From Apricaphanius iberus (taxonomy: Eukaryota > Chordata > Actinopteri > Cyprinodontiformes > Aphaniidae): 64,000 bases of DNA. Shown in pieces: positions 23,138 to 34,870 of the stretch (position 1 is the first letter of the stretch; every line of letters starts with the position of its first letter). A program made the position numbers and the translations under genes. The notes beneath the pieces are model-generated. The model was not told where the DNA came from. It did not search any database and worked only from the letters and a program-made list of their open reading frames with translations. The stretch covers positions 186,001-250,000 of the forward strand of contig JAPXFQ010002641.1 of NCBI GenBank assembly GCA_028564705.1. Direction: 5' to 3'.

Positions 23138-25195
23138 AGCAGGAGGAGGCGTGGATGCAGAGCGGTAGCAAAATGACAGAGAGGGAAGAAATTTAAACCA
23201 TCTCTTCCATCGATCATAACAGGCAATGTGAGATCACTGGCTAACAAGTTGGATGAACTCCAAGCCCTTACAAGGACTCAGCCAGAGTATCGGGAATGCG
23301 GTGTGTTCTGTGCTTCACTAAGACATCGCTACAAAATCATATCCCCTGTTCCAGCATCTCTCTACCAGGCTTCCTGACTGTATGAGCAGACAGAGATCTG
23401 AAGAGGAGCACAAAAATAAAAGGAGGTGGAGTAGAACTGCTTGTCAATAACAGATAGTGCCATCTAGATCGTGTTAATCTGAAGTGTTGTATCTGCAGCC
23501 CATATATTGAACTCTGTTGTTGTTTACATTCCACCTTCAGCCGTTGCCGACCATGCATGGGATGTCATCATTTCTGTTGTTGCTAAGGTACAGACCCAGC
23601 ATCCCAATGCATTGGTGGCAATATCTGGTGATTTTATTCATGCCTCGACTACACTATCATCATTTCAACAGTTTGTCAACTGCTCTACAGAGACCTTGGA
23701 TTTGTTTTATGCAAATGTGAAGGATGTTTATATGTCCAAACTAAGACCTCCTCTAAGGTAATCAGGCAATGTTTTTCTCTGCTCATATTATAAACCACCT
23801 GTGACAAAGAAAACTGTGGAAAGTGGTCACATGAAGCCAAAGCAGCACAGTAGGGTTGTTTTGAGACAACAAACTGGATGACTGTTTGCCAAGCACGCGG
23901 AGAGTGTGTCCCCAGCCAAAGAGACATTCCACTTTCCTCTGACACATACCTGTCCTGTCACACCTTGTGTGCTTTATCTTTCACTTCAGTCATAGACTTT
24001 TCTACTTCCACAACTTCCTCTTCAACTAAGTCAGGAGATGTTGCTACCCCCTTTACCTAACTCCCACCTGCCTGTCTCTAGAAGTGAGGTGAAGAGGCAG
24101 CTGGAGAAACTGAAACACAAGGCTGCAGGTCCAGATGGTGTCAGCCTCAGAGTCCTAAATGCATGTGCTGAGGAGCTCTGTGGGATTCTACAGCACCTCT
24201 TATACCTTAGCCTGACCAAGGAGAAGTTTCTTGTGTTGTGAAAGACAACTTGCCTTGTTCCAGTTCTAAAGCAAAATCACCCATCAGTCATCAATGACTA
24301 TGGACCTGCTGCCCTGACATCCCACATCATGAAGGTTGTGGAGGTCATGAAGGTCCTGAAGAGAATCCCATTGCCCCACCTGAGTAAGCAAACAAGAACA
24401 TATCCAGAGCCCCTACAGTTTGCTTATCACCGTGGAGTTGGCATTAAAGATGCAATCATGAATCTGCTTCAACAACTTACTGTCATCTGGAAAAAGCTGG
24501 CAGTACTGTGAGAATCGTGTTCTTGATTTCTCCAGTGCATTTAACACAATTCAATCTGATTTGCCTTGTCAGAAACTCCTGAAGACACAGGTGGAGGCCT
24601 CAACAATCAGCAGGATCAATGACTACCTGACCAACAGATCACAGTTTGTGAGATGGAAGAATTGTGTGTCAAACCAGCTGGTCAGCAGCACAGGAGCAGC
24701 ACAAGGGACTGCAGTCTCACCATTCCTTTTCACTCTGTATACCTCAGACTTCTAGAATAAGACGGAGACCTGTCGTCTGCAGAAATACTCAGTCGACTCT
24801 GCAGTTGTTGGGTGTATCAGAGATGGAGAAGAAGCTGAATACAGAGAGCTGGTGGACCGCTATGTGGCATGGTGTGGAAACAATCATCTTACCTTGAATT
24901 TGAACAAAACAAAATAGAAATACTGTTTAGGAGTCATGGGAGTGGAAGTCGTTGAGGAGTATAAATACCTCGTCATTCACCTGGACAACAGACTGGACTG
25001 GAGAATCAACAGTGAAGCAGTCTACAAAAAGGGACAGAGCAGACTGTACTTTTTGAGGAAGCTGAGGTCCTTCAAGGTTTGCAGCAAGATGCTGCAAACC
25101 TTCAACAAGTCTATAATGCAGAGTGCAATCTATACATCCATCATCTGCAGGGGTAGCAGCATCACAGCTAGGGGCTTAAAACAGTTCCTCTGGAA
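23138..25195 (+). pseudogene. CR1/L2-group LINE ORF2, broken
   Basis: The order of domains is that of a jockey/CR1-group LINE. An apurinic-type endonuclease begins about 23197 (GNVRSLANKLDELQAL, then VVVYIPPSAVADHAWDVI and LVAISGDFIH with the catalytic SGDF box). The reverse transcriptase follows from about 24070 (AAGPDGVSLRVLNACAEEL, LQFAYHRGVGIKDAIMNLLQ, DFSSAFNTI in a shifted frame, TGAAQGTAVSPFLFTLYTSDF). The active-site YADD is changed to YSVD near 24785. The tail keeps YKYLVIHLDNRLDW and KGQSRLYFLRKLRSF. Many stops and frameshifts split it into pieces. The end is lost near 25195, before the usual basic C-terminus and 3' tail. The element cannot mobilise itself. Confidence 0.88.
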
Positions 25196-25199
25196 TCAA

Positions 25200-26079
25200 A
25201 GTTTTTTTATTTATTGAATTGATTTAAAGCATATTCTAAGGAAGGTGTGGTCAGCAGGGCCATGTAGAGACCTTTAGAGGGAAAGAAGCTCAAAGTTAAA
25301 GAGAGGCACATAGAGCAAGATTTTAAAATGGTTTACAACATAACTTATAGTGTACAGTTTTGTTTACCTACAACTGATATTCATCAGAATCTAATTGGGA
25401 ATAACAACAAAAATAGATCAATGTCATCAGATGGGAAACATGCAAAGCAGAAATAGCCTAACTTTTATTTGATGGGCTGAAATGTTGCTGTTGAGTTGCT
25501 GCTGCTGGGCTGTATTGATCAAAGACCATAACATAAAAAAGATCATAGGAGAGATGGTAACTGATTAAATAAGGGTTATAAAATACTGTACATTATAGAA
25601 TAATTTAAATTGCTAAATAAATCATACCATCATATCTGACTGGTTAAACTCAACCCCAACTCAGCTGCAGACAGCTTTGTAGATCAAAACAGCACAGAGG
25701 GGTGAACTCTTTACTAGAGTAGTATTCTTTAGAACTTTGAGAGATTTAGATTTTTAAACTGAAGAGATTAAATAAATTCATGGTATCATCAGCAAACAGC
25801 AATGAGGTGAAACAGATTAATGCAATTTCCAATAATTTTAACATAATATTAATATTTATTTGGATAAGACTAGATTATTCATTTGACAAATGCATTTCAA
25901 GTATAAATATACATTTTTGGATGTTTATTGTTTATCAAATTATAGCACGTCCGGCTTTGCATACTGCTGCAGTCTGATTTGTTGGTTTATCTGGGTATTT
26001 TCAGCTCCTGTTTATGTGACATTTTTAGGTCTGAGCTCCTAAGGCTATGGGTCCAAACTTTCTGGTTGAGTATCTACAG
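25200..26079. other. AT-rich DNA, no gene seen
   Basis: Unique AT-rich sequence after the LINE. A 65-codon frame at 25780 has no features. Confidence 0.55.
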
Positions 26080-26290
26080 CAGGGGTCTGCAACTCCAGTA
26101 CTCGAGGTCCAGTGTCCTGGAACTTTTAGAAGTGTCCCAGGTCCAACACACCTGAATCAAATTGCTTATTCAGTTAAGTTCTCCAGAATCCTACTAATGA
26201 CCTGATTATTTGACTGAGGTGTGTTGAAGCAGAGACACACCTAAAAGCTGCAGGACACCGGACCTGGAGTACTGGAGTTGCAGACCCCTG
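26080..26290. mobile_element. hAT-type palindromic MITE
   Basis: The ends are perfect inverted repeats for 24 bases (CAGGGGTCTGCAACTCCAGT...) and stay near-complementary over most of the 211 bp, including CAACACACCTGAATCAAAT against TTTGACTGAGGTGTGTTGAA. The flanks ATCTACAG (26072-26079) and GTCTACAG (26291-26298) are an 8-bp target duplication with one mismatch. There is no coding capacity. RNA from it would fold into one long hairpin. This family is abundant in fishes. Confidence 0.9.
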
Positions 26291-26298
26291 GTCTACAG

Positions 26299-26661
26299 CA
26301 TTAACTTCTTTTCATTCACAGCCACTCATCTTCAGTCCAGACTCGGTATGCAGTGCTAACAACGCGCCTGGTAACACTAGTTGAGAGGAGCAGAGAGCAA
26401 GACGAAGGTAGGCTGTGCCTGTACTTTGAGGCCTGTTCCTCAGGTGAAAATATTGGTTTCTTTGTTTCAAAGTTTATTGAGACTGCTTGAGTCAGAGCGG
26501 AAGGATAGACTAAGTCTCCGGTTTTATTGTTCGCAGTATGTTGCTCACTGAGCAGTTTGTTCAGAGCTGGAGCAGTATAATGAACGGAAGTTCTGAAGAT
26601 TTCTCTCTGGATGCTGGTGGTAAAGATAGTTAGGGGGTTTCGTGTGTACGTTTCTGTTTTA
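26299..26661. other. unique spacer between two transposons
   Basis: Unique sequence with moderately high GC. It includes GAGCAAGACGAAG followed by GTAGGC near 26405, a weak donor, but no convincing exon. Confidence 0.4.
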
Positions 26662-27266
26662 GGGCGCTTTCACATGGTACGGGAGTCCGTACTCGGGTAC
26701 GGTATTTGGTCAAAATCCACTTATTTCGTACCATGTGAACACAGACTGTACCGTGCCAGAATACGGCCAGAGAGACCTGCCTTGGAGGTAGTATCCGAGT
26801 CCAGGTACGAGTGGCCACGTATCATGTGAACACAACCCGTACTCTGGCCGTACTCAAGACATGAGACGCGCTCCATGCGGAAATGACGACACCGCCGGCC
26901 GAAATTACAGAATCACCTCGCGACCATACAAATACCAAAACAACGCGATTCAAGCATCCCACAGCAACACAGCAGGTTATAAAACGGCGGGTTTACTACA
27001 ACACTCACCCTGTAGATGGCTTCAGGTAGCAGCTGACCAGTAGACCAGTTTGTTTACATTCTTGGCTGTCGCTCGTTTTATGACGTCGGTACTTCTCACT
27101 CCCTTGTTTGTTGGAGAACTAAGACTTATTTGTATACCGCCACCTGCTGTTTATTTGTAGTAAAAGACTGAATCCCAATACGGGCAGAGATCCGTGCCAT
27201 GTGAACAGAAAAAATTAGCATTTTCTCTGGCTGTTTTCTGGTACGGCCACACATGTGAAAACGGCC
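26662..27266. mobile_element. Harbinger-type non-autonomous element
   Basis: The left end GGGCGCTTTCACATGG and right end (reversed) GGCCGTTTTCACATGT are inverted repeats, flanked on both sides by TTA (26659-26661 and 27267-27269), the TWA target of PIF/Harbinger. The interior is CpG-rich with repeated TACGG and CCGTAC words and internal inverted copies of ACGGCCAGAG (CTCTGGCCGT). On the minus strand ATCTACAGG is followed by GTGAGTG at about 27009, a good splice donor. No transposase remains in the 605 bp. Confidence 0.7.
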
Positions 27267-27269
27267 TTA

Positions 27270-30200
27270 GGCAGGGGGCAGTGAAAGATAGTGGTGAAAC
27301 ATGAGTCCCATTATCTTCATCCCAGCTTGTAGAAAAGGCTTCTCTGCTGCCTACAGAGATAGTCATTGTACCAGACCTATGAGCTCCTTGCATTGCCACA
27401 GACACCATATTGACACCAAAGCTCAATCCCTTTAGGAGGGTCCAAAAACGTTATATAAGCTCTTCAAAAGTTTTGGCCTCTTCCATTCTACTGTTTGTGT
27501 AATATAAATTTATATTTTAGCCGTAGCAGTAGTGCTGTGATGGGAAATACAGTTGACTAATGGCCCTAGTTATAGTTGCAGGCAACATTTTATCACATGT
27601 ATTCTAGCAGTTTAGCATGTCATATTTATTATGTATTTGGTTCATTGCAAAGCCCTATATTGGTGTTTATCTGGTGTAACTGTGGGTTTGGACAAAGATG
27701 GACTCAGACCTGACATAGATTGCAAGTAGGGACCATGTTTGTTCTTCTTAGGCATGAGGTTGTTTATTTCTTGATCCCAATACTTGTAATAAATATATCT
27801 AACTTTATAACTCATTGGTCTTCTCCTTTGAAATTTTCCAAAAGTCTCTTATGAAGATTAAACATAGTACATTAACCTTTGAATGGTCTGTCTGATCTTT
27901 CTTAAAAAACGGAAGGACAGAAGGGTTTATTCTAGATTCAAGCCCTTCGTGTGGATCCTAAAGAGTGTGGGGAAGCCTGCTCAAATAATCCTTGTGTGTT
28001 TTGTGAATTAACCAATTTTACAAAGTTCCTTTTAAAATGGAATGGGTTTTGTTAAAAAGTCAAATTTGTTTCTAGTTTGTTTTTTTGGAGTAAACTTGCC
28101 TACGGTGAATAAAGAGTAGGGGAAGCAGGAGACTGACAGGCAGGCTGAGGCAAAATCCCTTAAATGTGAATGCTATAGTTTCTGTTAAGAGAAAGCCAAG
28201 CCCAAAGGTGAAACTCAGAATGGTACAGTTAATCAACTCTAATCTCTGTAGTTAAAATATTTGCTGAAATGTTGTTATCCTATTTTTTGAATGTTTTATG
28301 AAACTTCTTAGATTACTTTTTAGTCAAGTAGAAATATTTAAACATCTTCAAAGAGTTTTTTTCGTTTTGCTTTAATCCAATATAGCAACTTCTGGCCCAA
28401 GACCACTTTTTCTGAAGAACATCAAATTATTTAAATATTGGCTTTATGGAGATTAAGTTTATATTGTTAGACCTGCAGAGCTGTATTTGCATTCACATAA
28501 TATATTTTCCTTCAATTTAGGTCTTGGCACCATCTGTTGATTACTCACTGTCAGAGGAGGTATTTTCAAAAATAGCTCAGATGTCTGTGAATGTGTGCGT
28601 GTGTGAAGATGGTTTGAAATCAACTTCATAGTAATCCTGTTCCACGCCTTGTGACAGTCTCGATGAGAAGTGCCATTAGCATAACTAGCTAGCTGGAGCG
28701 TTGAAGAACAGAGCATTGGTGTCTCACATGTAACGTGTAGATGAGAGCTTCTCCTTCTGTTTGATAAGGGAGATTTAAAGAGGCAAAATGTAAGTCTTCC
28801 CCTTAGTTTGCTCTTTTACTCTTTTAGGGATAGACCCGTATTCTGCATCTCATTCATGCATATTGGGGTGAGTATACACACAAACAATAAAAATATGGCC
28901 TACTGTAGAGAGTATAGCATTTCTTGTCACACCAAAGTATTTTGAAACAAATGTTGATATCAGACGAAGGTTACTTAAAACACAGAAAGCCAGATTTTAA
29001 AATAGGGGAAAAAAGCTCTCAACTTTAATGAAAGGTTCAGAGTAAGATAGGTGGGGATGAAGGAAGACTAAATTATGTATGTTCTTACCACAGCGGTCCG
29101 CCAGCCTCATTCTGTTGTCAAAAATGTTTTTAGTATTGAAAATGTCTAATTTTACATCATCCCTGGTACAAATAACCAGTAGAAATGATGATAACTGGTT
29201 TATCTAATAAAAGACAGATTTAGGCAAATACATAAAATATTTTTATTTTTTAGTTAAATAGTCAAAAAAACCTACACTTTTGTTGGACCAAAAGGCCCTT
29301 TAAACAGCAGGTTTGAGATTTTGATTGCATTGTAGTGTATCGTGTAAATTTCAGCTTTAGTGTTGTGGGCTGTATGTTTTTATAGAACTACTTAAATACA
29401 ATGATTACACACCCAGTTGGCTCACATCTGAAGCCATGTGTCTCAGTCTCTGCCATTGTTACAGTCATGATTGAGGACAATAACTGTAACGGGGATGTAC
29501 TGCTACTCAAGTGCTGGGCCCCTTGAATGATAAACACACATGTTTATTGACATTCGTGCTTTTCTGTCATACTCCAAAAATCTCCAAGTACCCCCCAAAA
29601 ATGTTGAATCGTCACTAGCTGCAGTTTTACAAAAGAGTTATTAGAAGGATCTGAATGCACATCTGACATATCAAGAAAGAAGCCAAGTTGGCAACAGCTT
29701 CATTCTTTCTTTACAGCCCTATCCATCTTCTATTCTGGGCATACAGTTGACAAATCAGTAGTCTACCTCTGCCTTTAGTGAAAAAGTATATGCATTTACA
29801 TGTTAGGCTCAAATGAGTATGAATACCTATTGAATGCGTCTACCATATGTGTGATCCTAGTCAAGGAGAAGTACATGGAGAAACTTTGTATTAGTTCCAA
29901 GGGAAAGTTCTGCTGGTAATGCACTGTAGTTTCACCTCCTTTGTTCTTAACACTAAGTCTTGTAGTTCATGCATGCCTGCCGAGTCTGAAAACCATGAGG
30001 GGAGTTTTTTAGTGTCTACAGGCAATGCTCGTGTGGACATGTAGATGATAGGCTGTGTCTTTTTCCGGCCACATTCTGATCCACTTCATTTACCAGTGAG
30101 GAAAATGTTAAAACTTCTTGTTTTGATATCATTTAGAAATCAAATGGTTTTCTTCCTCTGCTTCATGGCTTGGCTTATTTTCTGAGTAACATGGAGTCCA

Positions 30201-31801
30201 ACAAACAGGAAGACAGTTGAGGGAGGCAAATTGGACAAAACAAACCCACATTCACCCTCCTGATAGCGGCTGCTGGCACCAAGCCATCCTGTCTGGGTCT
30301 GTCTTAGTGCATAGGGCGAGCTGTCTGCCCTCATCAGTGTCAGCATGTTGCTTGTATGTGCACTGCTTCAGGGGGACCTGGATGCATGTGGGTTTTGTTT
30401 TGCTCATCCTTTTTTTTTTTTTTTTTTTAAACCTCTACCCACTGACCATGTGGGGACAACAAAGCTCATTATACTGGTGACCCCATTCCTGTTTGATATG
30501 TGCATCAATAGTTAATTCACACACACATGCACTCACACTTTTGCATACATTTTGATTTGCACGACAGATTTTAGGTACATTCAGGAAGATGAAAGCCTAA
30601 CCGAATATAGATTCACAAACAGGAGATCAGAGAGATGCCCACAAGGCCAAAACAGTCTTCAGAAAGAAGTGATATAAGTCACGCAATACTTTTCTGCTTA
30701 GATTATTTATATTTTGCCTCTTTTGAACAGATCTGACATCTTTTCTGTTTTGTTATGTTTATAAACAAATTAATTATAAAGTATCTCATATAATAGATCA
30801 TTTGATCTGCAACTCAACACATTAAGCGGAATACTAATTATGTGTATGCGTTCTGCTATAAACCTTGATGGGGTACATACATTCATCAAGAAACCTGAAA
30901 ACATGCAGTTTCCAGGTAAACATCAAACATTAACTTTCAGACTTTAAAAACATTTAACTTTCTCAGTCCAGCCGTTTAATCATAAACACTCCTGATATTC
31001 CTTAAAATTAAAATATTTCATGAGGTACATCAGTGGCCTTTGATTAGATGGTTTCAGTTTTTATTTTCATATCGAACCAAAAAGAAACTGTAACTCCTAC
31101 TAGAAAAGATTTATCCTTTTTAAATTCTCCCCACGGAAACATAAAATCAATCACATTACACACTTGGGAAATCTAATCCTAAATATATATGGAAGTAAAA
31201 TCTCATCGCATGTCTGAGTTTTTTCTCCTCAGCCTACCATTTGATAAATAGAAAACACAGAAACACTGACAAAAAGCTTGATTCAGATTAATACATTTTA
31301 TAAAAGCATCCCATGTATTACTTTAATGACATGCAAATATATTTACTTCCTTTTCATTCTTGGATGCATTAAGAGAACCACAGGCCTGCATACCTTCATC
31401 TTGGATTATTGATTATCCTTCTATATGGGAATTATCCCGTGAATAAGCACATTATTATTGAAAACAAATCTTATTCAAGTATCCTCTTCAAGTTTTTAAA
31501 ATGTGTGCTGTTTTTTTTTCTTTAAAGGCTAGCAACATTTTACACCAAACTCTACCTCTCCCTTATAATGACTGGCATTTGCACATAGCACTGACATGCT
31601 GGACCCAGCTGGCATTTACAGACCAGACAGAAGGGCAGTGTCTTCAGCAATGATGCACCCACACATAGATGTAAAAAGTGAGAGACATGGGCTTAACCCC
31701 GAACATGTGATAGATATAAATTACATATTAAGAAATATTACTGTATTATGCTATACATATTTAAACATGTCAATCAGATTTATTTTAATCGTCCTCTTTG
31801 C

Positions 31802-31802
<1 letters not shown>
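27270..31802. other. mostly unique AT-rich DNA, no gene seen
   Basis: No supported gene. A 91-codon minus frame at 27151-27426 overlaps the right end of the transposon and has no domain. A poly-T run lies at about 30410-30428. Short frames near 28459-28716 and 30140-30480 are unremarkable. Confidence 0.55.
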
Positions 31803-31847
<45 letters not shown>

Positions 31848-31870
31848 ATGTGTATGTGTGTGTGTGTGCA
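31803..31870. repeat. (TA)n then (TG)n microsatellite
   Basis: About 21 uninterrupted TA units (31804-31846) pass into GTGTATGTGTGTGTGTGTG. Overlapping frames encoding Tyr-Ile repeats here are artefacts of the TA run. Confidence 0.95.
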
Positions 31871-32280
31871 TGGGTGATAGAGCTGTCTTGTCCCTGAGGC
31901 CTCAGTGTCAGGAAGTATCACAGCTGACAGTGAACACGCTCACTAGGCTGACTGGCCTTTGGAACACTGATCTTTGTGTCAGCTCAAAGAAGAGGAATCA
32001 CCCTTTTCATTGTTAAACATCGCAGTTGTGTGTCAAAATGCAAGAAGAAGACAGAAAGATCTGGCCCAGCTTTAAACTCTGCCATTTTGTTATAACAACT
32101 TCATGTCTGTATTCTCGCTCAGCCTGAGTCCTTGTCATCTCTTCTTCTGACTGTATCTGCCTCTCTGGGTTCCTCTCAGCACTGGTCACTGCAGCGCTGG
32201 GTAGATGTTCCAATTCTTTCTGTACAAAGATTAATTGCTTGAGTAAAAACCCACCAAAAATAAATAAAATCTTTGATTAC
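31871..32280. other. unique DNA, no gene seen
   Basis: Nothing recognised between the microsatellite and the Tc1 remnant. Confidence 0.5.
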
Positions 32281-32880
32281 AGCAGTAAGCAGCAGGTGAA
32301 AAAGTTTTAGGTAAGTGTGGAAAAAAATGCTGTAAACAAAGAATGCTTTAAAAAAAATGGAAGTATTAATAATACATTTTTATCATTCAACAAAATGCAT
32401 TAAATGAACAAAAAAAAAACTCGATTGGTGGTTGTACCAAACATCTTCTGCGGATCTAGTCTTCCTTACATCTTTCAATCTCTTCCTGTACACACGTGAT
32501 GACATTTGATGATCAGGGTTCTGTGAGGGCCAGACAATTACTTCCAGGTCTTCTTGTTCTTTTTTATGCTGCAGATAGTTCTTAATGACTTTGGCTGTAT
32601 GTTTAGGGTCATTGTTCTGCTGCAGAATATATTTGGGGCCTATCATATCACCTCTTCCTGATGGTATTGTATGATAGATAAGTATCTTTCTGTGTTTCTC
32701 TGCACTGAGAACTCCATTTATCCTAACAAAATCTCCAACACTATTTGCAGAAATGCAGCCCCAATCATTCAGGAACCTCCACCTTGCTTCACTTTTGCCT
32801 GACTGAAGTTCTCTTCCCAAACAGGTTGTGTTGGTTCTGACAAAAACATAAAAACAATCCTTCTTTCCAAATGTATGGCT
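32281..32880 (-). pseudogene. Tc1 transposase C-terminal half
   Basis: A 145-codon minus-strand frame (32383-32820) carries most of a Tc1 DDE domain: WGCISANSVGDFVRINGVL, a HRKILIYHTIPSG segment, then YILQQNNDPKHTAKVIKNYL and VIVWPSQNPDH. In active Tc1 enzymes the second motif has Asp where this copy reads Asn (QQNND for QQDND), and the region holding the catalytic Glu after WPSQNPD is scrambled, so it is inactive. The lower-coordinate side keeps the element's 3' terminal region (AAAAAGTTTTAGGTAAGTGT at about 32299, ATGCTGTAAACAAAGAATGC), matching the mirrored end of the plus copy at 8785. The N-terminal half and left repeat are missing. Confidence 0.88.
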
Positions 32881-33169
32881 TTGTAAAAACCAACATATCT
32901 AAATTTTTTTCCTATAATTGCATCCAAATTGTGGCTCCTTTACCGATTCACTTGCTTTATACAAGATTAGATATGTCTGTCAGGTATAATATCCATAAAG
33001 TATAATATAGGTATTGATAAAAATGTAATGAGATGAAAGATACATTTGTTTTTGTTCTCCCCATTCTCATATCAAAATGTTTAACATTAATATTTATTAA
33101 GCTGGTTTGGTACCAAAACCAACCAAGCTTTGGGCTTTTTTTCAGGAATGCTCGAATGAAATCTAGCAT
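32881..33169. other. AT-rich spacer, nothing seen
   Basis: Unique AT-rich sequence. Confidence 0.45.
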
Positions 33170-33712
33170 CACTTGAAAAAAATAAACTGCGAGAGAGCGA
33201 CATTGAATGCATCGTTTCCTTCACTGCTAGTAGGTTTATTTGGCTGCAGTTGTGGCTCCAAGCACCCCCGCTCCGGGTCTGAATCCATACCTGGCAACTC
33301 ACGTTTACGCTGGTGTTTGATAGTTGGGAGTGTGTCGGCCATAGGATCTCTATTGTTTCGGCGGCATGTTGTTTAGGAGTATTATGGGATAGTCTACACA
33401 GTGTGGAGACACACGTTTCCCTAAACTTATATCTTGATCTTTCGGGGTGGAAAGTGGAAAACACATAATACCATTGGAATACTTGTGTAAGTAACTTACT
33501 TTTTTATATAATGCAATCTTTTTTGGATAGCTTTTTTCCATTAATGTGTGAAGTGGAAAAAACGAATTCTTTACTCATGTTACCTTTTCCTGAACTAATA
33601 TTATTATCGTTATCATTATTTATATAATCTGAAAAAATAAAGTGTGGCAAAAATGCATAAACAGAAATAACTTATAAGGGGGCATATATATTTTTTTCTC
33701 AGTACTGTATAC
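33170..33712. mobile_element. unassigned repeat-like block with Tc1-type end
   Basis: The right side ends AAGGGGGCATATATATTTTT then TCTCAGTACTGTAT (about 33677-33711), which resembles a Tc1-type terminus. The left part is GC-richer (GGCTCCAAGCACCCCCGCTC, CCATACCTGGCAACTCACG) and has the look of a dispersed element, with GTAAGTAAC at about 33486. Overlapping frames on both strands (up to 125 codons minus) have no family signature. A left terminus could not be matched, so the block is only a suggestion. Confidence 0.3.
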
Positions 33713-33809
33713 ATCATGGTGTATACATTTAAAGTCCTATGAAAAGCCTCTTAAAATGACAGTATCACTGGTAAATCCAACATAAAAGTGACTCTGTCCT
33801 TTTCAACAC

Positions 33810-34030
33810 CTCCAGAAATGCCAATTAAAGCCCTGCACTTAATTTGAATATTTCAGATTATTATGCAGCTCCCTCTCGTACATATTCAAAACAGGGTTTT
33901 CAATCCAATTAAATGGGCCATGTGCTGTAAAGGCGTGGGCAAACATGATTGAAGGCAGAGCTTAGGATGACAAACAGGAGCAATCTGAGGGAGATGGAAA
34001 ACCGCTTGCTGTGAAGTTAATGGAAGACTG
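33810..34030. promoter_or_regulatory. candidate conserved noncoding element
   Basis: Unique sequence with CCAATTAAAG, TTAATTTGAA, CCAATTAAATGG and GCTTGCTGTGAAGTTAATGG, with no frame and no repeats. Several homeodomain-type ATTA cores cluster. Texture-based inference only. Confidence 0.28.
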
Positions 34031-34639
34031 CGATAATCACTGATGGAGCAATGGGTGGAGCTGTGTTTGTGTATCTCTTTCCCTCTTTCTGAGTGTGTGT
34101 GTTATGTGTATGTTTAAGAGAGGTACACAGGAAAATAAAGGACTAAAAGGATAGTGTGAATAAGGACAAGAGAGGGCGAAAATGAAATCTAGGTATAAAT
34201 TTTGAGAATATAGGAGGAAATAATGTTTGTGGAAGTGTGTATGCCTGCAGAGTCCATTTTATTTGTATATATGCTCTTTGCTTGAATAAAATCTATTGCC
34301 ACTGCATTTTCCCAAAAGGCACTCATGGAAAATATTCAAATACAATGTAGATTTACCAGCTAACATACAGAAGCAGGCGACAATTTAAGTAATAACGTTT
34401 TATTCAGAAAAGACCTAACAAAACAATTCATGAAGCCAAAAGCAATTACTCTAATAGCTATGGCACAGCATGTTGTGTTATCTACAGAGAGTGTTATTTG
34501 GAGAGAATATTTAATTGGCTTGTTCAAAAGCGCCAAGTGTCAGAGATGCCCTTTTACTCCTACCGTCAAGACATTATGTTGATAAAAAAAAGAAGAAGAA
34601 AGTCAGTAAATGCAATGGTGTGTTTTGTGTTTATAATTG

Positions 34640-34870
34640 TGGCCCTTCATCTGCCCTTCGTTCAAAACCCAATCAGTTTCTTTGCACGCGTGTTCGCGAG
34701 CAGTCTGATGCTTTTCTGTCAGATTCCTGCCTGATGAATGCCTTGGCGTCCCACCCGTTTGCTAAATATGCGCAGTGAAATGAGCTGAAACACGGGCCTT
34801 AATTAAAAAGTGGAGGCCCACGAAGATGTGATTAAAGCATCGCTCAGCAGATTACAGTGACTAAAGCGTC
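34640..34870. promoter_or_regulatory. candidate conserved noncoding element
   Basis: Unique GC-balanced segment with GCACGCGTGTTCGCGAGC, CCGTTTGCTAAATATGCGCA, TTAATTAA (34799-34806) and GTGATTAAAGCATCGCTC. Two overlapping frames (34498-34778) have no domain. It could be an enhancer-like element; untested. Confidence 0.28.

Noticed and set aside
21459..27660. GGGCTTTGCAA at 21459 and TTGCAAAGCCC near 27650 as ends of one 6-kb transposon
   Set aside because: Only about 11 bases match, no target duplication flanks them, and several unrelated elements lie between.
31596..32016. Frames with long Tyr-Ile repeats
   Set aside because: They are produced by reading the (TA)n microsatellite and have no other coding evidence.
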